Both the position numbers and the translations under genes were made by a program. Below are positions 1 to 9,903 of a stretch of 64,000 nt of DNA, one piece after another. The first letter of the stretch is position 1, and every line of letters begins with the position of its first letter. This stretch comes from Coix lacryma-jobi var. lacryma-jobi (Eukaryota; Streptophyta; Magnoliopsida; Poales; Poaceae). The stretch is from the NCBI GenBank assembly GCA_009763385.1, contig CM019826.1, positions 100,862,348 to 100,926,347 on the forward strand, in the 5' to 3' direction. The notes beneath the pieces were generated by a model. That model had not been told where the DNA came from and made no database searches. It saw only the letters and a list, made by a program, of their open reading frames with translations.

Positions 1-160
1 AGGGTATTACGCTAACCTAGCGGCCCGAACCTGGATAAACCTCTGTGTTCATCTACTTTTGCCTTGCCTCAACGTCTGGGTCGTCATCTTGCGCACCTTC
101 CCCTCTAATCTACCACCTTGGGCATACCCTAGGTGGGCTATCGACTATATTTCATCGACA
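1..160 (+). repeat. 3' end of 5' LTR (partial)
   Basis: It matches 2705-2865 with a few substitutions and one extra C in a C-run of the second copy. The LTR terminus is the CA dinucleotide at 159-160, two bases before the primer binding site. Confidence 0.7.
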
Positions 161-162
161 GC

Positions 163-180
163 TGGCGCCCACCATGGGGC
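163..180 (+). promoter_or_regulatory. Primer binding site of the LTR element
   Basis: TGGCGCCCACCATGGGGC lies two bases after the LTR end. This type of PBS is common in grass gypsy elements. I do not assign the priming tRNA with certainty. Confidence 0.6.
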
Positions 181-784
181 GTGTGTGTGCGGATGCCATG
201 ACGACTCAGATGGTTTCCTTCCTCGTTTCCACGACTCTTCCGGAGGCTTCACGTTCGTCGTCAGGTCATTCTCCTGGACCATCGACGTCGACGACGCCGC
301 CCAGGGTGTGGAGACCGTGCAAGCTTCTCCTGTGCCGAACGGATCTACTTCCATCACTTCAGCGTCGGTGAGACCAGCCTCGACATCTCTTCGAGGTCAT
401 CTTCCCTGACGCTCTGACCATGCTTCCCCGCTATCGGGGATGGTGTGTCGACAATACCGATCTGATCGAATCTATCGATCGGGTCACGACAGGCATTAGT
501 GACACTCTCGCTCTCGTAGATCTGATCAGAGATCGATCTCCGAGCATGACATCATCGTACCTCTCGTTCCGACCTCCAACCGCTTCAAAGTGATGATCTC
601 CGTAATAAGCAGCGCTATGACGACCACGACCGACGCTATGACGACCAGTAGGAAAGATCGAGGGCCAGACAATTCCATCACCGTCAACAAGAAGACATCG
701 TTGGCTCTGCTGATAAACTACGATGAGGATTACGAGAAGCTACTCGACGACCCGTGCCCTACGCTCTCTCTGATCACCTACGAG

Positions 785-1018
785 CCAGAAGCGAGCCCTC
801 ACGTCATCGACGAGACAAAGACGAGCCATCGACGAGCCAACGAGCCACCCATGAGCCTACGAGCCAAAAGCGAGCCACCCGCGAGCCTACGAGCCAAAAG
901 CGAGCCATCACGTCATCGACGAGCCAACGAGCCAAAAGCGAGCCATCGTCGAGCCACCGACGAGCCATCGACGAGCCGACGTCGAGCCACCGATGAGCCA
1001 CCAACGAGCCAACGAGCC
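785..1018 (+). repeat. Degenerate GAGCCA-heptamer array inside an open frame
   Basis: About thirty imperfect copies of a CGAGCCA/CGAGCCAA-like unit follow one another. They make an open frame (590-1456) rich in Arg-Ala-Asn-Glu-Pro and Ser. Because the unit is 7 nt, all three frames stay open for long stretches. The 288-residue frame is therefore more likely a by-product of the repeat than a gene. No known domain is visible in it. Confidence 0.55.
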
Positions 1019-1702
1019 ATCACGTCATCATCATCGTCTCACCACCATCCTCGCCGACCGCTCGTTGTCGGCTCATCGTCATCCTCGACGCCTCTCGTCT
1101 TCTGCTCCGTTCGGACGACAATCAAGCTAAGTATTATTTTTCACATTAATCGAATATTCCTTCGATCGTCATATATCTCTAGATATCATCGTGTGCCTCT
1201 GTGGTCACATTATTCTTTACAACGGCTCTTCGTTATTTTTCACCATATATACCATCCTGAGGATGACATATGTATTTTTCCGAGCAGCCACGTTTACACT
1301 CGTGCTTTCCAGAGACGCCCTGTCTCCGGCTCCTCCCTACACCTGAATGCAGCTCTGCGCTCTGCGTTACGGGTGGTCGGCAGCGGCTCCTCGGTGACGC
1401 TGGTGCTCTTACACGTGTCTGGGCTCCGCGCCTCACGCTCTGGAGTTATCGGCTAGCCGGGGCTGGCGATTCAGTTACAAACAAACTGCTCGGGGGAATT
1501 TTATTTAATGATGAACGTTCATACCAGCTGACTGATCGCTGAGCGGCACATGCTGTTTCTTTACCGCTGATGTTTTCTCCATATTTTATTTGTACGTCAT
1601 GTACTACCATTCTCCATGTTTATTTTACAGGAACCATGTTCGGTCTGCGAGCTAATTCTTTATGCTCGGGGACTGGACCAGTTATGATGGACGAGAAGAT
1701 CA

Positions 1703-2245
1703 TTGCTTGGGACCAACTGGCGCTCGAACTTCGTCGCCGACCAGCTGATCGCTTCGCTCAGTACTCACCGCCTGGCGCTCGGACTTCGTCGCCGACCAGC
1801 TAGCCGTACTCTTCAACGCTTATCGATGGCTACACCGATAGCTCACCAGCTGAGCTGGGGACTCCTCGGTGCTCGGGTTCGTCGACCACTTGGTCGCTTT
1901 GCTCGGAGCTCACCACCTGGCGCTTGGACTTCGTCATCGACCAGCTGGTCGCTTCGCTCGGTGCTCACCGCCTGGCGCTCGGACTTCATCGCCGACCAGC
2001 TGGCCGTACTCTTCGACGCTCATCGACGGCTACATAGAGAGCTCACCAGTTGACCTGGGGACTCCTCGGTGCTCGGGTTCTTCACGCCAACATCGTCAGC
2101 AGCGCTGGTCGGATCGCTCGGTGTTCACCGCCTAGCGCTCGAACTTCATCGCCGACCAGCTAGCCAGACTCCTCGACGTTCATCGACGGCTACACCGAGG
2201 GGTCACCAGCTAACCTGGGGACTGCTCGGTGCTCGGATTCGTCGT
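1703..2245 (+). repeat. Imperfect tandem repeats in the U3-like part of the LTR element
   Basis: The phrase TTCGTCGCCGACCAGCT and variants recurs at about 1730, 1784, 1930, 1986 and 2145. The phrase CTGGGGACTCCTCGGTGCTC recurs at about 1855, 2055 and (as a CTGCTCGG variant) 2215. The compound period is 160-200 bp. It lies upstream of the TATA box at 2620 and so is probably U3 of the 3' LTR. Confidence 0.6.
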
Positions 2246-2619
2246 TCGGCAACCTGCTCGAATGACATGCTGCTTTCACCATAGTAGATTTCCATTTTTA
2301 ATAAGCCCGCTACAAGATTTATTCTTCATCTTCTAGCAGCCTTGGGGACTACCGTGTATACATGGCGCTCGTCTACGCATGTATATAAATCTGGTTATTC
2401 TCAAGACCCTGGCACCACATGACCGAGTCACCTGCTGCCAGGCTCGGGGACTAGCTATGGGGACATAGACCCCCACACAATGGTACATGAGCCGCATCTT
2501 TAGGGGTCGTTCGACCCGTAGGATGAAGGCGTGCGGCACACGGCATGTACCGCACAACAGTTGTAATCTAGATATACTACCAACTCGGATACTTACCATG
2601 TAACTCTGTCCCTTCGGAA

Positions 2620-2626
2620 TATATAA
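2620..2626 (+). promoter_or_regulatory. TATA box of the 3' LTR
   Basis: TATATAA followed by a G-rich tract sits about 80 bp before the segment shared with the 5' LTR, the usual place for an LTR promoter. This is a positional inference. Confidence 0.5.
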
Positions 2627-2704
2627 GAAGGGGCAGGGGTCCTCCGAGAGGACAGGTCATAAGCCACAAGCCCGATCCAATCAATACAACTCGACGCAGG
2701 ACGT

Positions 2705-2865
2705 AGGGTATTACGCTAACCTAGCGGCCCGAACCTGGATAAACCTCTGTGTTCATCTACTTTTGTCTTGTGTCAACGTCTAGGTCATCGTCTTGCGCAC
2801 CTTCCCCTCTAATCTACCACCTTGGGCATACCCCTAGGTGGGCTATCGACTATATTTCGTCGACA
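2705..2865 (+). repeat. 3' end of the 3' LTR
   Basis: It is the second copy of bases 1-160 and ends CGACA at 2865. What follows (GTAGG...) is not a primer binding site, which marks this as the downstream LTR. Confidence 0.7.
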
Positions 2866-3233
2866 GTAGGTGCACGGTGCGACAGTTTGCGAGCTCAACC
2901 AGACACAACAACACCATCTCCCTACCACCCGGCAGTGCATCCCTGGCGGAACTGTGTTATAGTTTTTGGCTTTATAGCATAGGTTTTAATGCATGGTGAA
3001 ACTGTGTTGTAATATCTTTTTGTGCGTGCTAAAACATGTGAAGAGTTGTTAAATATTTTTTTTCATGCGAAGTATGATTTCTGTACAAAAATGAATGAGT
3101 CTATAAGGTAGAAGGGTTTCTATCCTTGCATTCATAGAATTGTATACACGACGAAAAGATTTTAAAGATTTTCTTCCATGTGAAGTATGATTTCTACATT
3201 AAATTGAATGAGTCTATACGGTACCATCCTTTT
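2866..3233. other. Gene-free AT-rich spacer with a short direct repeat
   Basis: No coding signal is present. A block of about 43 bp (GAAGTATGATTTCT...TGAATGAGTCTATA) occurs at about 3068-3112 and again at about 3182-3224, next to the left end of the following MULE. Confidence 0.5.
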
Positions 3234-3427
3234 GAAAAATTTTAATATTTGGGATCCAATTCGCGTGCCTCGCAAGAATTGACATCCAATTCGTCTGCCT
3301 TTCAAAATATAACACCTGGACTGCGAATTCTTTCAATCTAAGGGATTTCACCCATTATCTCATCTTTTCCTTTTTTCTGTAATGTTTTTACCTCTTCCTA
3401 TACATCTAAAGGACCAAACTACCCTTG
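3234..3427 (+). repeat. Left terminal inverted repeat of Pack-MULE
   Basis: Its reverse complement matches 3999-4191 over nearly the full length. It begins GAAAAATTTT and ends ACTACCCTTG. Confidence 0.85.
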
Positions 3428-3633
3428 GCTCATTAGAACACACCTATGTGGGTGTGGCGCACGCGGCTGCCGGTCACTGCTGCTGCACCCTGCACCTGCA
3501 GTGGCCAAAGCGAAACGTCCAAGTCAACCAACGAAGGCGAAGGGGAAGGCAAGCCCAAGCCCAACCACCGCCGAGGTCGAGCCCTCCTCCTCTCAAGTCT
3601 CAAACGAAAATCCAGCTACTACCACTCCTCACA

Positions 3634-4020
3634 ATGAAGCCGGCGGCGCGGCGGCCGCTGCTGCTGTGCGCGCTGGCGGCGGCGGCAGCGCTGTCCATCC
3701 TGCTCGTGGCGCCGCCGCCGCCGCTGGCCGCGCACCTCTCCTCCCTGCTCCTGGCCTTCCCGACGTCGCCCTACGCGGGCGGGCCCAAGCTGGTGGTTCT
3801 GCTCGCTGGCCAGTCCAACATGGCGGGCCGCGGGCTCGCGCCGGCCTCGCCGCAGTTCCGCCCGCACCCGCGCGTGCTCCGCCTCGCCGCGTCCCGGTGC
3901 TGGTCGTCGCCGCGCCGCCGCTCCACGCCGACATCGACACCCACAAGGCCTGCGGCCTCGGCCCCGCCATGCCCTTCGCGCACCGCCATCGAAACCCACA
4001 AGGGTAGTTTGGTCCTTTAG
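3634..4020 (+). pseudogene. Captured fragment of a SASA-domain carbohydrate esterase
   Basis: From the ATG at 3634 the frame encodes a basic start, a hydrophobic Leu/Ala segment (about residues 8-24, a signal anchor or signal peptide), then a segment containing LLAGQSNMAGRG at about 3802-3837. GQSNM is the nucleophile motif of plant SASA (DUF303) carbohydrate esterases of the At4g34215 type. Another conserved block of the family (PLHADIDTHKACGLGPAMPF) is present at about 3917-3975 but in a different frame. The captured copy therefore has an internal frameshift and cannot make the full domain. The frame runs out of the captured sequence and stops inside the right TIR. Full-length family members are about 250 residues. 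This copy has 128 codons and lacks the C-terminal Asp/His region. Confidence 0.75.
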
Positions 4021-4191
4021 ATGTATAGAAGAGGTAAAAACATCACAGGAAAAAGGAAAATATGAGATAATGGGTGAAATCCCTTAGATTGAAAGAATTC
4101 GCAGTCCGAGTGTTATATTTTGAAAGGCAGACGAATTGGATGTCAATTCTTGCGAGGCACGTGAATTGGATCCCAAATATTGAAATTTCTC
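3999..4191 (-). repeat. Right terminal inverted repeat of Pack-MULE
   Basis: It is the inverted copy of 3234-3427. The stop codon of the captured-gene frame (TAG, 4018-4020) is supplied by this TIR. Confidence 0.85.
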
Positions 4192-4200
4192 CGTACTTTT

Positions 4201-4477
4201 ATACTTGAGCCATTAGTTTATATATCTCAGGCTAGGCAAAATTCAAATTTTAAATTTTAAGCAAAGGCCTGATACCTATATTTATATACCTCGAGCTATT
4301 AGATTTTATACCTCAGAGTGGGTGAAATTCAAATTACAAATTCTAAGCAAAGCGACTGATGTTTTTCACAGCAAAGAATTGTTTTTCATTCACTGAACCA
4401 CTATTTTTTATGCACCGTCGCGACAAAAAATGTTTTTACGCAGTCTGAACTATTTTTTATGCGTGCGTCGGCAGTTT
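4201..4477. other. AT-rich spacer with a diverged ~40-bp direct repeat
   Basis: No gene is seen. AAATTCAAATTT...TTAAGCAAAG-like blocks recur at about 4240 and 4327. Confidence 0.4.
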
Positions 4478-4553
4478 GACTGGTTGGAGAGAGGTTGGCT
4501 GGGGCTTCCAATAACTATTGGGAGCCCAGGGTTCCCAATAGTCCTGTCCTAAG

Positions 4554-4556
<3 letters not shown>
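4478..4556 (+). repeat. Candidate terminal repeat pairing with 26186-26245
   Basis: GACTGGTTGG followed by CTTCCAATAACTATTGGGAG and then CCCAATA is matched, imperfectly, by the reverse complement of 26186-26245. The central part is itself a hairpin. It could be the end of an outer element that the whole 4.5-26.2 kb complex inserted into, or one of two unrelated copies of a MITE end. Confidence 0.4.

Positions 4557-4592
<36 letters not shown>
4557..4592. repeat. TA microsatellite
   Basis: About 18 TA units lie immediately before a hairpin-type element terminus. The same TA-then-terminus arrangement recurs at 15344-15415, 15757-15786, 22061-22128 and 24502-24520. Confidence 0.9.
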
Positions 4593-4597
<5 letters not shown>

Positions 4598-5334
4598 GAC
4601 TGCGCTAATTAGTACCGTGGGTACTAAGTATTATTTAGTACCCAGCCAATCGTAGACTAGCTCCCGACATTTTTTTTCCTCGCGTAGTTTCCATCTCCCT
4701 ACAGTTTTTCGTCCTGACTAATTTTCCATGCAGGGTTTTTCTCCGTATTTTTTTCTGTCCTTGTTTTTTTTCATCATCTTTTTAACGTCCTTGATTTGAT
4801 AATAGATTGCTTTCCTTGTGTTAGTTACAATTTTTTTGTATTCATCATTCACCAAGATTAGAAAATGAGTAAACCATGACAATTACTGGTTAGAATGAAA
4901 TTAGAAATAAATTTAATTACAAAAATAATGTTGCAAGAAATGCTCATGAAGACATATCTTGTGTGGCCTTATTCCAATTAGATGTTCCAAATGAAGCTAG
5001 TGAACTATAAATCTAAATTGTGATTAAACAAAACTAGAAATTTGAAATGTAAATGCAATATTTTGCAACAAACTGTTCATCTCGTTTGTGATCATAACAA
5101 AATAAATTTCTAATCTCCTCCGTTCCGAATGAATGTTTCAGCAAAAAGCAGCTCAGAACGCCCATGTCGGATAGGTTCATGACATCCACATCGATTTTGT
5201 TCAGTTTAGTAGGTTGCATGATGTGTATGGTTGGGGCGTCCGTCACGATGAGCTGCTGCAAGCCTGCAACAACGTTAACCACTGGGATCGGTGACGCCAT
5301 GTGATCTGATTGCTATTGTAGCCTTCACGGCATG

Positions 5335-5598
5335 TTCCATAATTTGAAACCAGCGCTCTCAAAGAATTCCAGTATGTTTTCCCGTGTTCCATGGAGACCA
5401 TAACCTTCTGACATTTAAATGATGTTATCAAATAGATTATAGGTCTCGAGTGGAGGCTGGAGAAAGGAGATCAGTATATTACTAATAAATGTACAATTTG
5501 TTTGATGTATTTAACAATCTAAAATATGCTGTTACTATCAAGCCCAGTAGATATTTCATCCATGAACAAAACCTTAACAGGCCCAGTTAGCATCTCAC
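5335..5598 (-). pseudogene. PDR-type ABCG transporter fragment
   Basis: On the minus strand, after an intron-like acceptor (TTGTAG at the 5598 side), the translation reads GEMLTGPVKVLFMDEISTG and onward. This contains the Walker B (VLFMDE) and D-loop (STGLDS) of the nucleotide-binding domain of pleiotropic-drug-resistance ABCG transporters. It then continues with blocks recognisable as LISFLQPPLETYNLFDN and GTRENILEFFESAGFK, which follow Walker B in this family. An in-frame TAG replaces a Gln codon just after the D-loop region, and at least two frameshifts follow. Functional family members have about 1400 residues, so this is a ~90-codon relic without Walker A or membrane domains. A second open frame further down (5034-5300, minus) was not recognised. 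Confidence 0.75.
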
Positions 5599-5814
5599 CT
5601 ACAACCAAAACAATAATTTAAGTCCATGAAAGTTAATATCAGGATTCCTGATGCCAAATAACACAAAAAAACTATTTAGCAGTTAATAACAGAGGAAGGA
5701 TGTAACAGAGTGATTATGTGAACCGGTCCCTTAGATTTATTAAGATTTTCTGGTTAACGCTGTATAGTCATGGCATCTTTACACAAATTAGTATGTTCAA
5801 TTACTTGTCAACTA

Positions 5815-6073
5815 CTCCCTCCATTCCAAATTATAAGACGTTCCAAGAATCTTGGAGAGTCAAAGTTTTTTAACTTTGACTAAAATTATAGAGAAAAATA
5901 TAAAGATTTATACCATCAAATATACATATTATGGAAATATAACTAATGGAGAATCTAATTGCACTTAGTTGATATCATAAATATTATTATCTTATTATAT
6001 AAATTTGGTCAAAGTTGAAAAACTTTGACTCTCCAAGATTCTTGGAATGTCTTCTAATTTGGGATGGAGGGAG
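5815..6073. mobile_element. Stowaway-type MITE
   Basis: This is a 259-bp element with ends CTCCCTCCATTCC and its inverted match GGATGGAGGGAG, flanked by TA on both sides (5813-5814 and 6074-6075). The inverted match extends inwards for over 50 bp, with an AT-rich centre. These are the defining features of Tc1/mariner-derived Stowaway MITEs in grasses. Confidence 0.92.
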
Positions 6074-7973
6074 TATAACATTTCATTTCCCAAACCTCAA
6101 ATACTGTATTATTATTTTTGGATAAAATACAAAAGCAGTGGCCCCATTCCCAACAAATTAGAACAAATAATGAATTTAGGGGAAGGAGATCTGATCCAGA
6201 GCTAAAGTTTAAGTACATTTGAAACTGGCTAGCTACCAATGCATGCTCACCTTGAAGCACACAGATGTGTCAACGCTGCTATGTCTGTCACACAGGTAGA
6301 TGGCCACAACCATCCTTCACTTCCTCTGGACCATCACCTATGAGAACCAGTATTGATTAGCAAAGAACAATAGGTCTTTATATAAAATAATTCGACCACA
6401 AGAATCCACCATTCTGTAAGCATGTAAACAAAATAAAAGAGTTAAACCAAGAAAGAAATGTGACCTAGTGTATAGGCTACATAAACCCTGACATTCACAA
6501 GTTCCTCTGCTCCTGTAGTCCTGCTAATCGATTGAGCTTATGAATGTTATAATGTCATGTTACCAAAGGAGAAACAGTGAAATGTTCTAATTTAAATAAA
6601 TGTGGTTTCAAGTGACCTTTCCCCTAGTTATCTTGTATCCATTGTTATTCAATCTGGTAACTGAAGTTAAGCTGCACGAAAACCATTGCATGGTTCAGTT
6701 GGCTATGGGGTTTTAACAGAAAATGGATCACTACTGAAATGAAAGAAGTGTGTGCTCTAAATAAAGAGCAAGAAACCTAGGCATAGTATAAATGCAAAAA
6801 AACATTTAGATTTAGGCAGTGCCGCAAGCAAGAACCCTGAATTCTATTTATGTGGACAGGGTCTAACCCTACCATATAGTCTAATCGCAAATAATGTCAT
6901 GTAACCACCAATAATTAGTTACTATTAAATTGTTGTAGTAATTCCAGTACTAATCCACAACAATAGCCTCATCTGAACCGTATTAAATCTGTATAACTCA
7001 TTGTAATCATTAAAACATTCTATAATGAGATTATATCAATCCCGAGTAAGGTGTAAAATTCCATCATTACAAACATACATATGGTACAATAAGCAATAAT
7101 GGAATAGCCGGAAGCTGAATTTTCCCTTCAGGAACAAGTGAGCAGCGGGAAAAATTTCAAGCCTTCAAGATTGGTAAATATGTATGCTTTGTTGTAATTC
7201 TATAGTTGAACAAATTTTAAGCAAGAGGAGCACTGTTTCACCTTTGTGCAAAATCCAAGACAAGGATGTGGGCAGCACCAGGCCAGCAACGGATGGGTCA
7301 TTTCGACAACGAGTATCCTGTGCTCCAGCTGAGAGTTGCTTGAAGGCGCTTGAGGCATATGCCTGTCACTAGCTGCAGTCTGGTGGGGGATATTGATCCT
7401 TCAAATTCTATGGCCTAGTGCAATTCTACTTCTGCTAAGCTACTTGCCATGTCCAAAATTCCAATAAATAAGAAAAATAAGTTAAACAGGGTTTATAAAC
7501 ACATTTACTGAATAAGGATACAATAATTTATTTTGAAAGGTTAAATTTTAGTAGTATTTATTTAATTAAAAAAACTGCAGGCAGAAGTAGAGGAAATGAA
7601 CACCAATTGTTAAAAAATTTGCAGGTAGAAGTAGAGGACTAAGCATTTGATTGTCAACAAAATTTGTGAGAAAATAAAGTTAAGACCAAACAAAAGCATC
7701 CATGACCACAAAAAGTAGAATTTGACGGGTCCAGTGTCAAGTTAGTTTTCTATGCACAAAAAATGATGCTTGACTGCAAATACATTTTATTTAGCAAATA
7801 CTAAATCTGTAGAACCATAAACATATCCTTCATTAGCACCATAAAAGCCTCGTCCCAATTACCGATGCACCACACATAAAATTGTACTGAAAGAATGAAG
7901 CCAGTAGATATGAACAGTGCCATAGCCAACTACCAACATTTAGATTTAAGGAATCCTTTTTTAAAAAAATATA
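6074..7973. other. AT-rich stretch without a recognisable gene; one exon-like segment
   Basis: Mostly AT-rich, non-coding. On the minus strand 7242-7372 has splice-like borders (CTGCAG before, AAG/GTGAAA after) and two frames without stops, but I recognise no protein family in either. A second possible acceptor lies near 6342. Both may be further relics of captured exons. I call neither a gene. Confidence 0.35.
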
Positions 7974-8166
7974 CTTTGCCGAGTGCCCGGTCGAAGGCAC
8001 TAGGCAAAGATTTTTTCCTTTTTTTAGAAAAATACTTTGCCGAATGTCCCGGGCCATGGCACTCGGCAAAGATTTTTTCTTTTTTTAAAAAAATTCTTTG
8101 CCGAGTGCTCGGGCCAGGGCACTCGGCAAAGCTGACAAATTTTCCAGCTTTGCCTAGTGTCATGAC
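7974..8166. repeat. Array of 36-nt hairpin repeats (CTTTGCCGAGTGC type)
   Basis: Units start at 7974, 8035, 8096 and 8148. Each has a 12-nt arm (CTTTGCCGAGTG-like), a 12-13-nt centre and the inverted arm (CACTCGGCAAAG-like), separated by A/T runs. This repeat is widespread in grass genomes and in my recollection is linked to CACTA-type subterminal regions. The fourth unit is interrupted: its first 19 nt are 8148-8166 and its last 17 nt are 9909-9925, on the far side of the Copia insertion. Confidence 0.8.
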
Positions 8167-9543
8167 TGCCGGCGACTGGGTTGTAGAGGCCTGGCGCCAC
8201 CCACTGACCTGCTGCTGTTGAGCGAAGAGGGCCTGCTGCTGTTGGAACGCTTGCTGCTGCTGCTGCGCGAGCAGCGCTTGCTGCTGTGGGTGCAGCGGGA
8301 GAGGCGCGAACGGAGGACGAGGACCCCCGGGCCACATCTGAATGGACCCCATCCAGGGGTTGTAGACGGTGGGCCAGGTCCTGGTGCCGGCTTGCTGCTG
8401 GTGCTGCGCAGGCACGGATGGCTGCTGGGGCGCAGAAGAACGGGGGGCTTGTCCGCCAGAGTTGCCCCCGCCCTTAGCGCTGCGGCGGCTGTTGGACTTG
8501 GAGCCACCGGTGTACCCGAACCCGGAACCAGACTGCTGCTGTATGGGGTGCGAGGGAGTCGACGTAGTGGAAGCAGCGAGCGCGGTGGCAGGAGCATCCT
8601 TGCGGTTCTCAACCGTAAGCTCCTCGAGGATCAAGTCGTCGCGTGCTTCCAGGAAGGAGGGGAAGGGCCGTGCACGACGAAGAGCCCCGACGTGGCTGAA
8701 GCGCTCGTTGAGGCCACGGATCAGGTTGAGGACGAGGGTGCGATCGGTGACGACCTCCCCAAGGGCCGTGAGGTCATCTGCCATCTTCAGGCGGCGGTAG
8801 TAGTCGGTGATGGAGAGGTCGCCTTGGACGAAGTTGTGAAACTTCGTCTCGAGATGGATGGCGCGGGCCTCCCGGTTGCCGAGGAACTGAGACTCGACGG
8901 CGAGCCAAGCGTGGCGAGCGGTGGAGCCCTGGGCGGAGATGACTTCAGCGAGGTCGTCGGTGAGCGTGCTGACGATCCAGGACTTGACGACGCAATCCAT
9001 CCGGTCCCAATCCGGGGAGACGGGGACAGGGGGATCGAAGCGAACGTGATCCTGGAGGGAGAACTTGCCGAGGGTCAACAGAAACTGATCGCACCATCGG
9101 GCATAATTACCGGAAGTGACGTCGAGGACGATGGTGACATGCGTCCGGATGTTGTTGACGGCAACTGCCTGGGCATGGAGGTTCAGGAGGGCCAGAGCCT
9201 CATGGACCAGCATGGCAGAGCAGAGATCAGTTGGTGCAGACGTCTCAGCCGAAGAATCAGCGGAGGTGGCGGCGGTCGTGGCTGCTGCGCGCGCGAGGGC
9301 CTCGCTGGCGCGTTTGGCGGCGGCGTCGCGATCTCTGGTTGCAGCAGCGGCCTCCTCCTCAGCCTGGAGAGCGCGTGCCACGGCAGCGTCGCGCGCGGCC
9401 TGGAGACGCTGGGCCTCAGCAGCAGCAGCGTTGGCCCTCTCCTTGTGCTGGCGTTGCGCCAACTCCTCCTGTTGGGCATCGGTGAGGGTGGCAGAGGAGC
9501 CGTTGGCCCCAGACTTGGGGGTGGATGGTGGGGTGGTGGTCAT
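8167..9543 (-). pseudogene. Copia gag, truncated at its 3' end by the element border
   Basis: The minus-strand frame starts at the ATG at 9541-9543, about 130 nt after the primer binding site. It has an Ala/Gln/Arg-rich coiled-coil-like N-terminus (about residues 20-100). A gag core of the UBN2/retrotran_gag type follows, beginning near NIRTHVTIVLDVTSGNYARW (residue ~130). It includes SWIVSTLTDDL, LAVESQFLGNREARAIHLE and LIRGLNERFSH. A Gly/Ser/Pro- and Gln-rich tail closes it. No CCHC knuckle, protease or polymerase is present because the element ends at codon ~459. The open frame continues to 7930 only by running into the flanking hairpin repeats, so those last ~79 residues are not gag. The core itself is uninterrupted, suggesting a fairly recent insertion. 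Confidence 0.8.
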
Positions 9544-9674
9544 GGCGGCGCGACACAGCTAGGGCTGGTGCGCATGGAGGGCGCAGCACAGCGAGGGGCT
9601 GGCGCGCAGGGAGGGGGCAGCACGGCAGGGGCCGGCGCGCAAACTAAGGCAGCGGAAGAGGTCCTAGGAGGCGG

Positions 9675-9683
9675 CTGATACCA
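9675..9683 (-). promoter_or_regulatory. Primer binding site (initiator-Met tRNA type)
   Basis: The minus strand reads TGGTATCAG right after the LTR end, the standard Copia primer site complementary to the 3' end of tRNA-iMet. Confidence 0.8.
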
Positions 9684-9903
9684 TGAAGGAAAGTATGGCA
9701 CAGGGAAATAGTAGATTGATTCATATGTGTACAAGGGGTACAATATATATAGGGAGGATCGAAGTGGGGTTTATAGAAACACACCCCAATCAATGGAGAT
9801 CCTGCCTAATATACAGATCATCTACCATAAAACCCTATTAGCAGTCCAACCACAAGGCATGGACGCCTAGGCCCATGACCAGCCCATATATGCTATTCTA
9901 ACA
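9684..9903 (-). repeat. Copia LTR (single copy, 220 bp)
   Basis: On the minus strand it runs from TGTTAGAATAGC at 9903 to CCTTCA at 9684 and is directly followed by the primer binding site. A TATA-like tract (CTATATATATTGTA on the minus strand) lies at about 9738-9752. No second LTR exists at the other end. Confidence 0.85.

Larger units (their letters stand above)
1..2865 (+). mobile_element. Non-autonomous gypsy-type LTR element, 5' LTR truncated by window edge
   Basis: Bases 1-160 and 2705-2865 are near-identical copies of the same LTR 3' end, both finishing in TCGACA. The first copy is followed by a primer-binding-site-like sequence (163-180) and the second by ordinary flanking sequence, so this is a 5' LTR end, an internal region and a complete 3' LTR. 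No gag, protease, RT or integrase motif is visible in any frame, so the element is non-autonomous or heavily deleted. The internal part holds low-complexity GAGCCA-rich repeats and the right half holds tandem repeats. The 5' edge of the 3' LTR and the target duplication could not be fixed because the left end lies outside the window. Confidence 0.7.
3234..4191 (+). mobile_element. Pack-MULE carrying an esterase gene fragment
   Basis: Bases 3234-3427 and 3999-4191 are inverted copies of about 194 bp with few differences, which is the long-TIR layout of Mutator-like elements. Flanking 9-mers CATCCTTTT (3225-3233) and CGTACTTTT (4192-4200) agree at 7 of 9 positions, consistent with an aged 9-bp target duplication. 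The ~570-bp interior is very GC-rich, unlike the AT-rich surroundings, and encodes part of a carbohydrate esterase. No transposase is present, so it is non-autonomous. Capture of host-gene pieces between MULE TIRs is the known Pack-MULE pattern. Confidence 0.85.
8167..9903 (-). mobile_element. One-LTR Copia insertion with perfect target duplication
   Basis: On the minus strand the element reads LTR (9903 to 9684), primer binding site, then gag, and stops abruptly at 8167 inside gag with no 3' LTR. It is flanked by perfect 5-bp duplications ATGAC at 8162-8166 and 9904-9908. Removing the element and one ATGAC restores a 36-nt hairpin repeat unit of exactly the family length, which fixes both borders independently. 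A retroelement truncated at its 3' side yet integrated with an integrase-like 5-bp duplication is unusual. Confidence 0.85.

Noticed and set aside
590..1456. A 288-residue protein-coding gene
   Set aside because: Its length depends on a 7-nt repeat that keeps all frames open. No domain, and the same repeat gives open frames in other registers.
3619..4001. Three overlapping minus-strand frames in the Pack-MULE
   Set aside because: GC-rich shadows of the captured esterase sequence. No domain match.
8218..9678. A 486-residue open frame on the plus strand
   Set aside because: It lies opposite the Copia gag, shares its codon structure in antisense, and has no recognisable domain. It is a shadow of gag.
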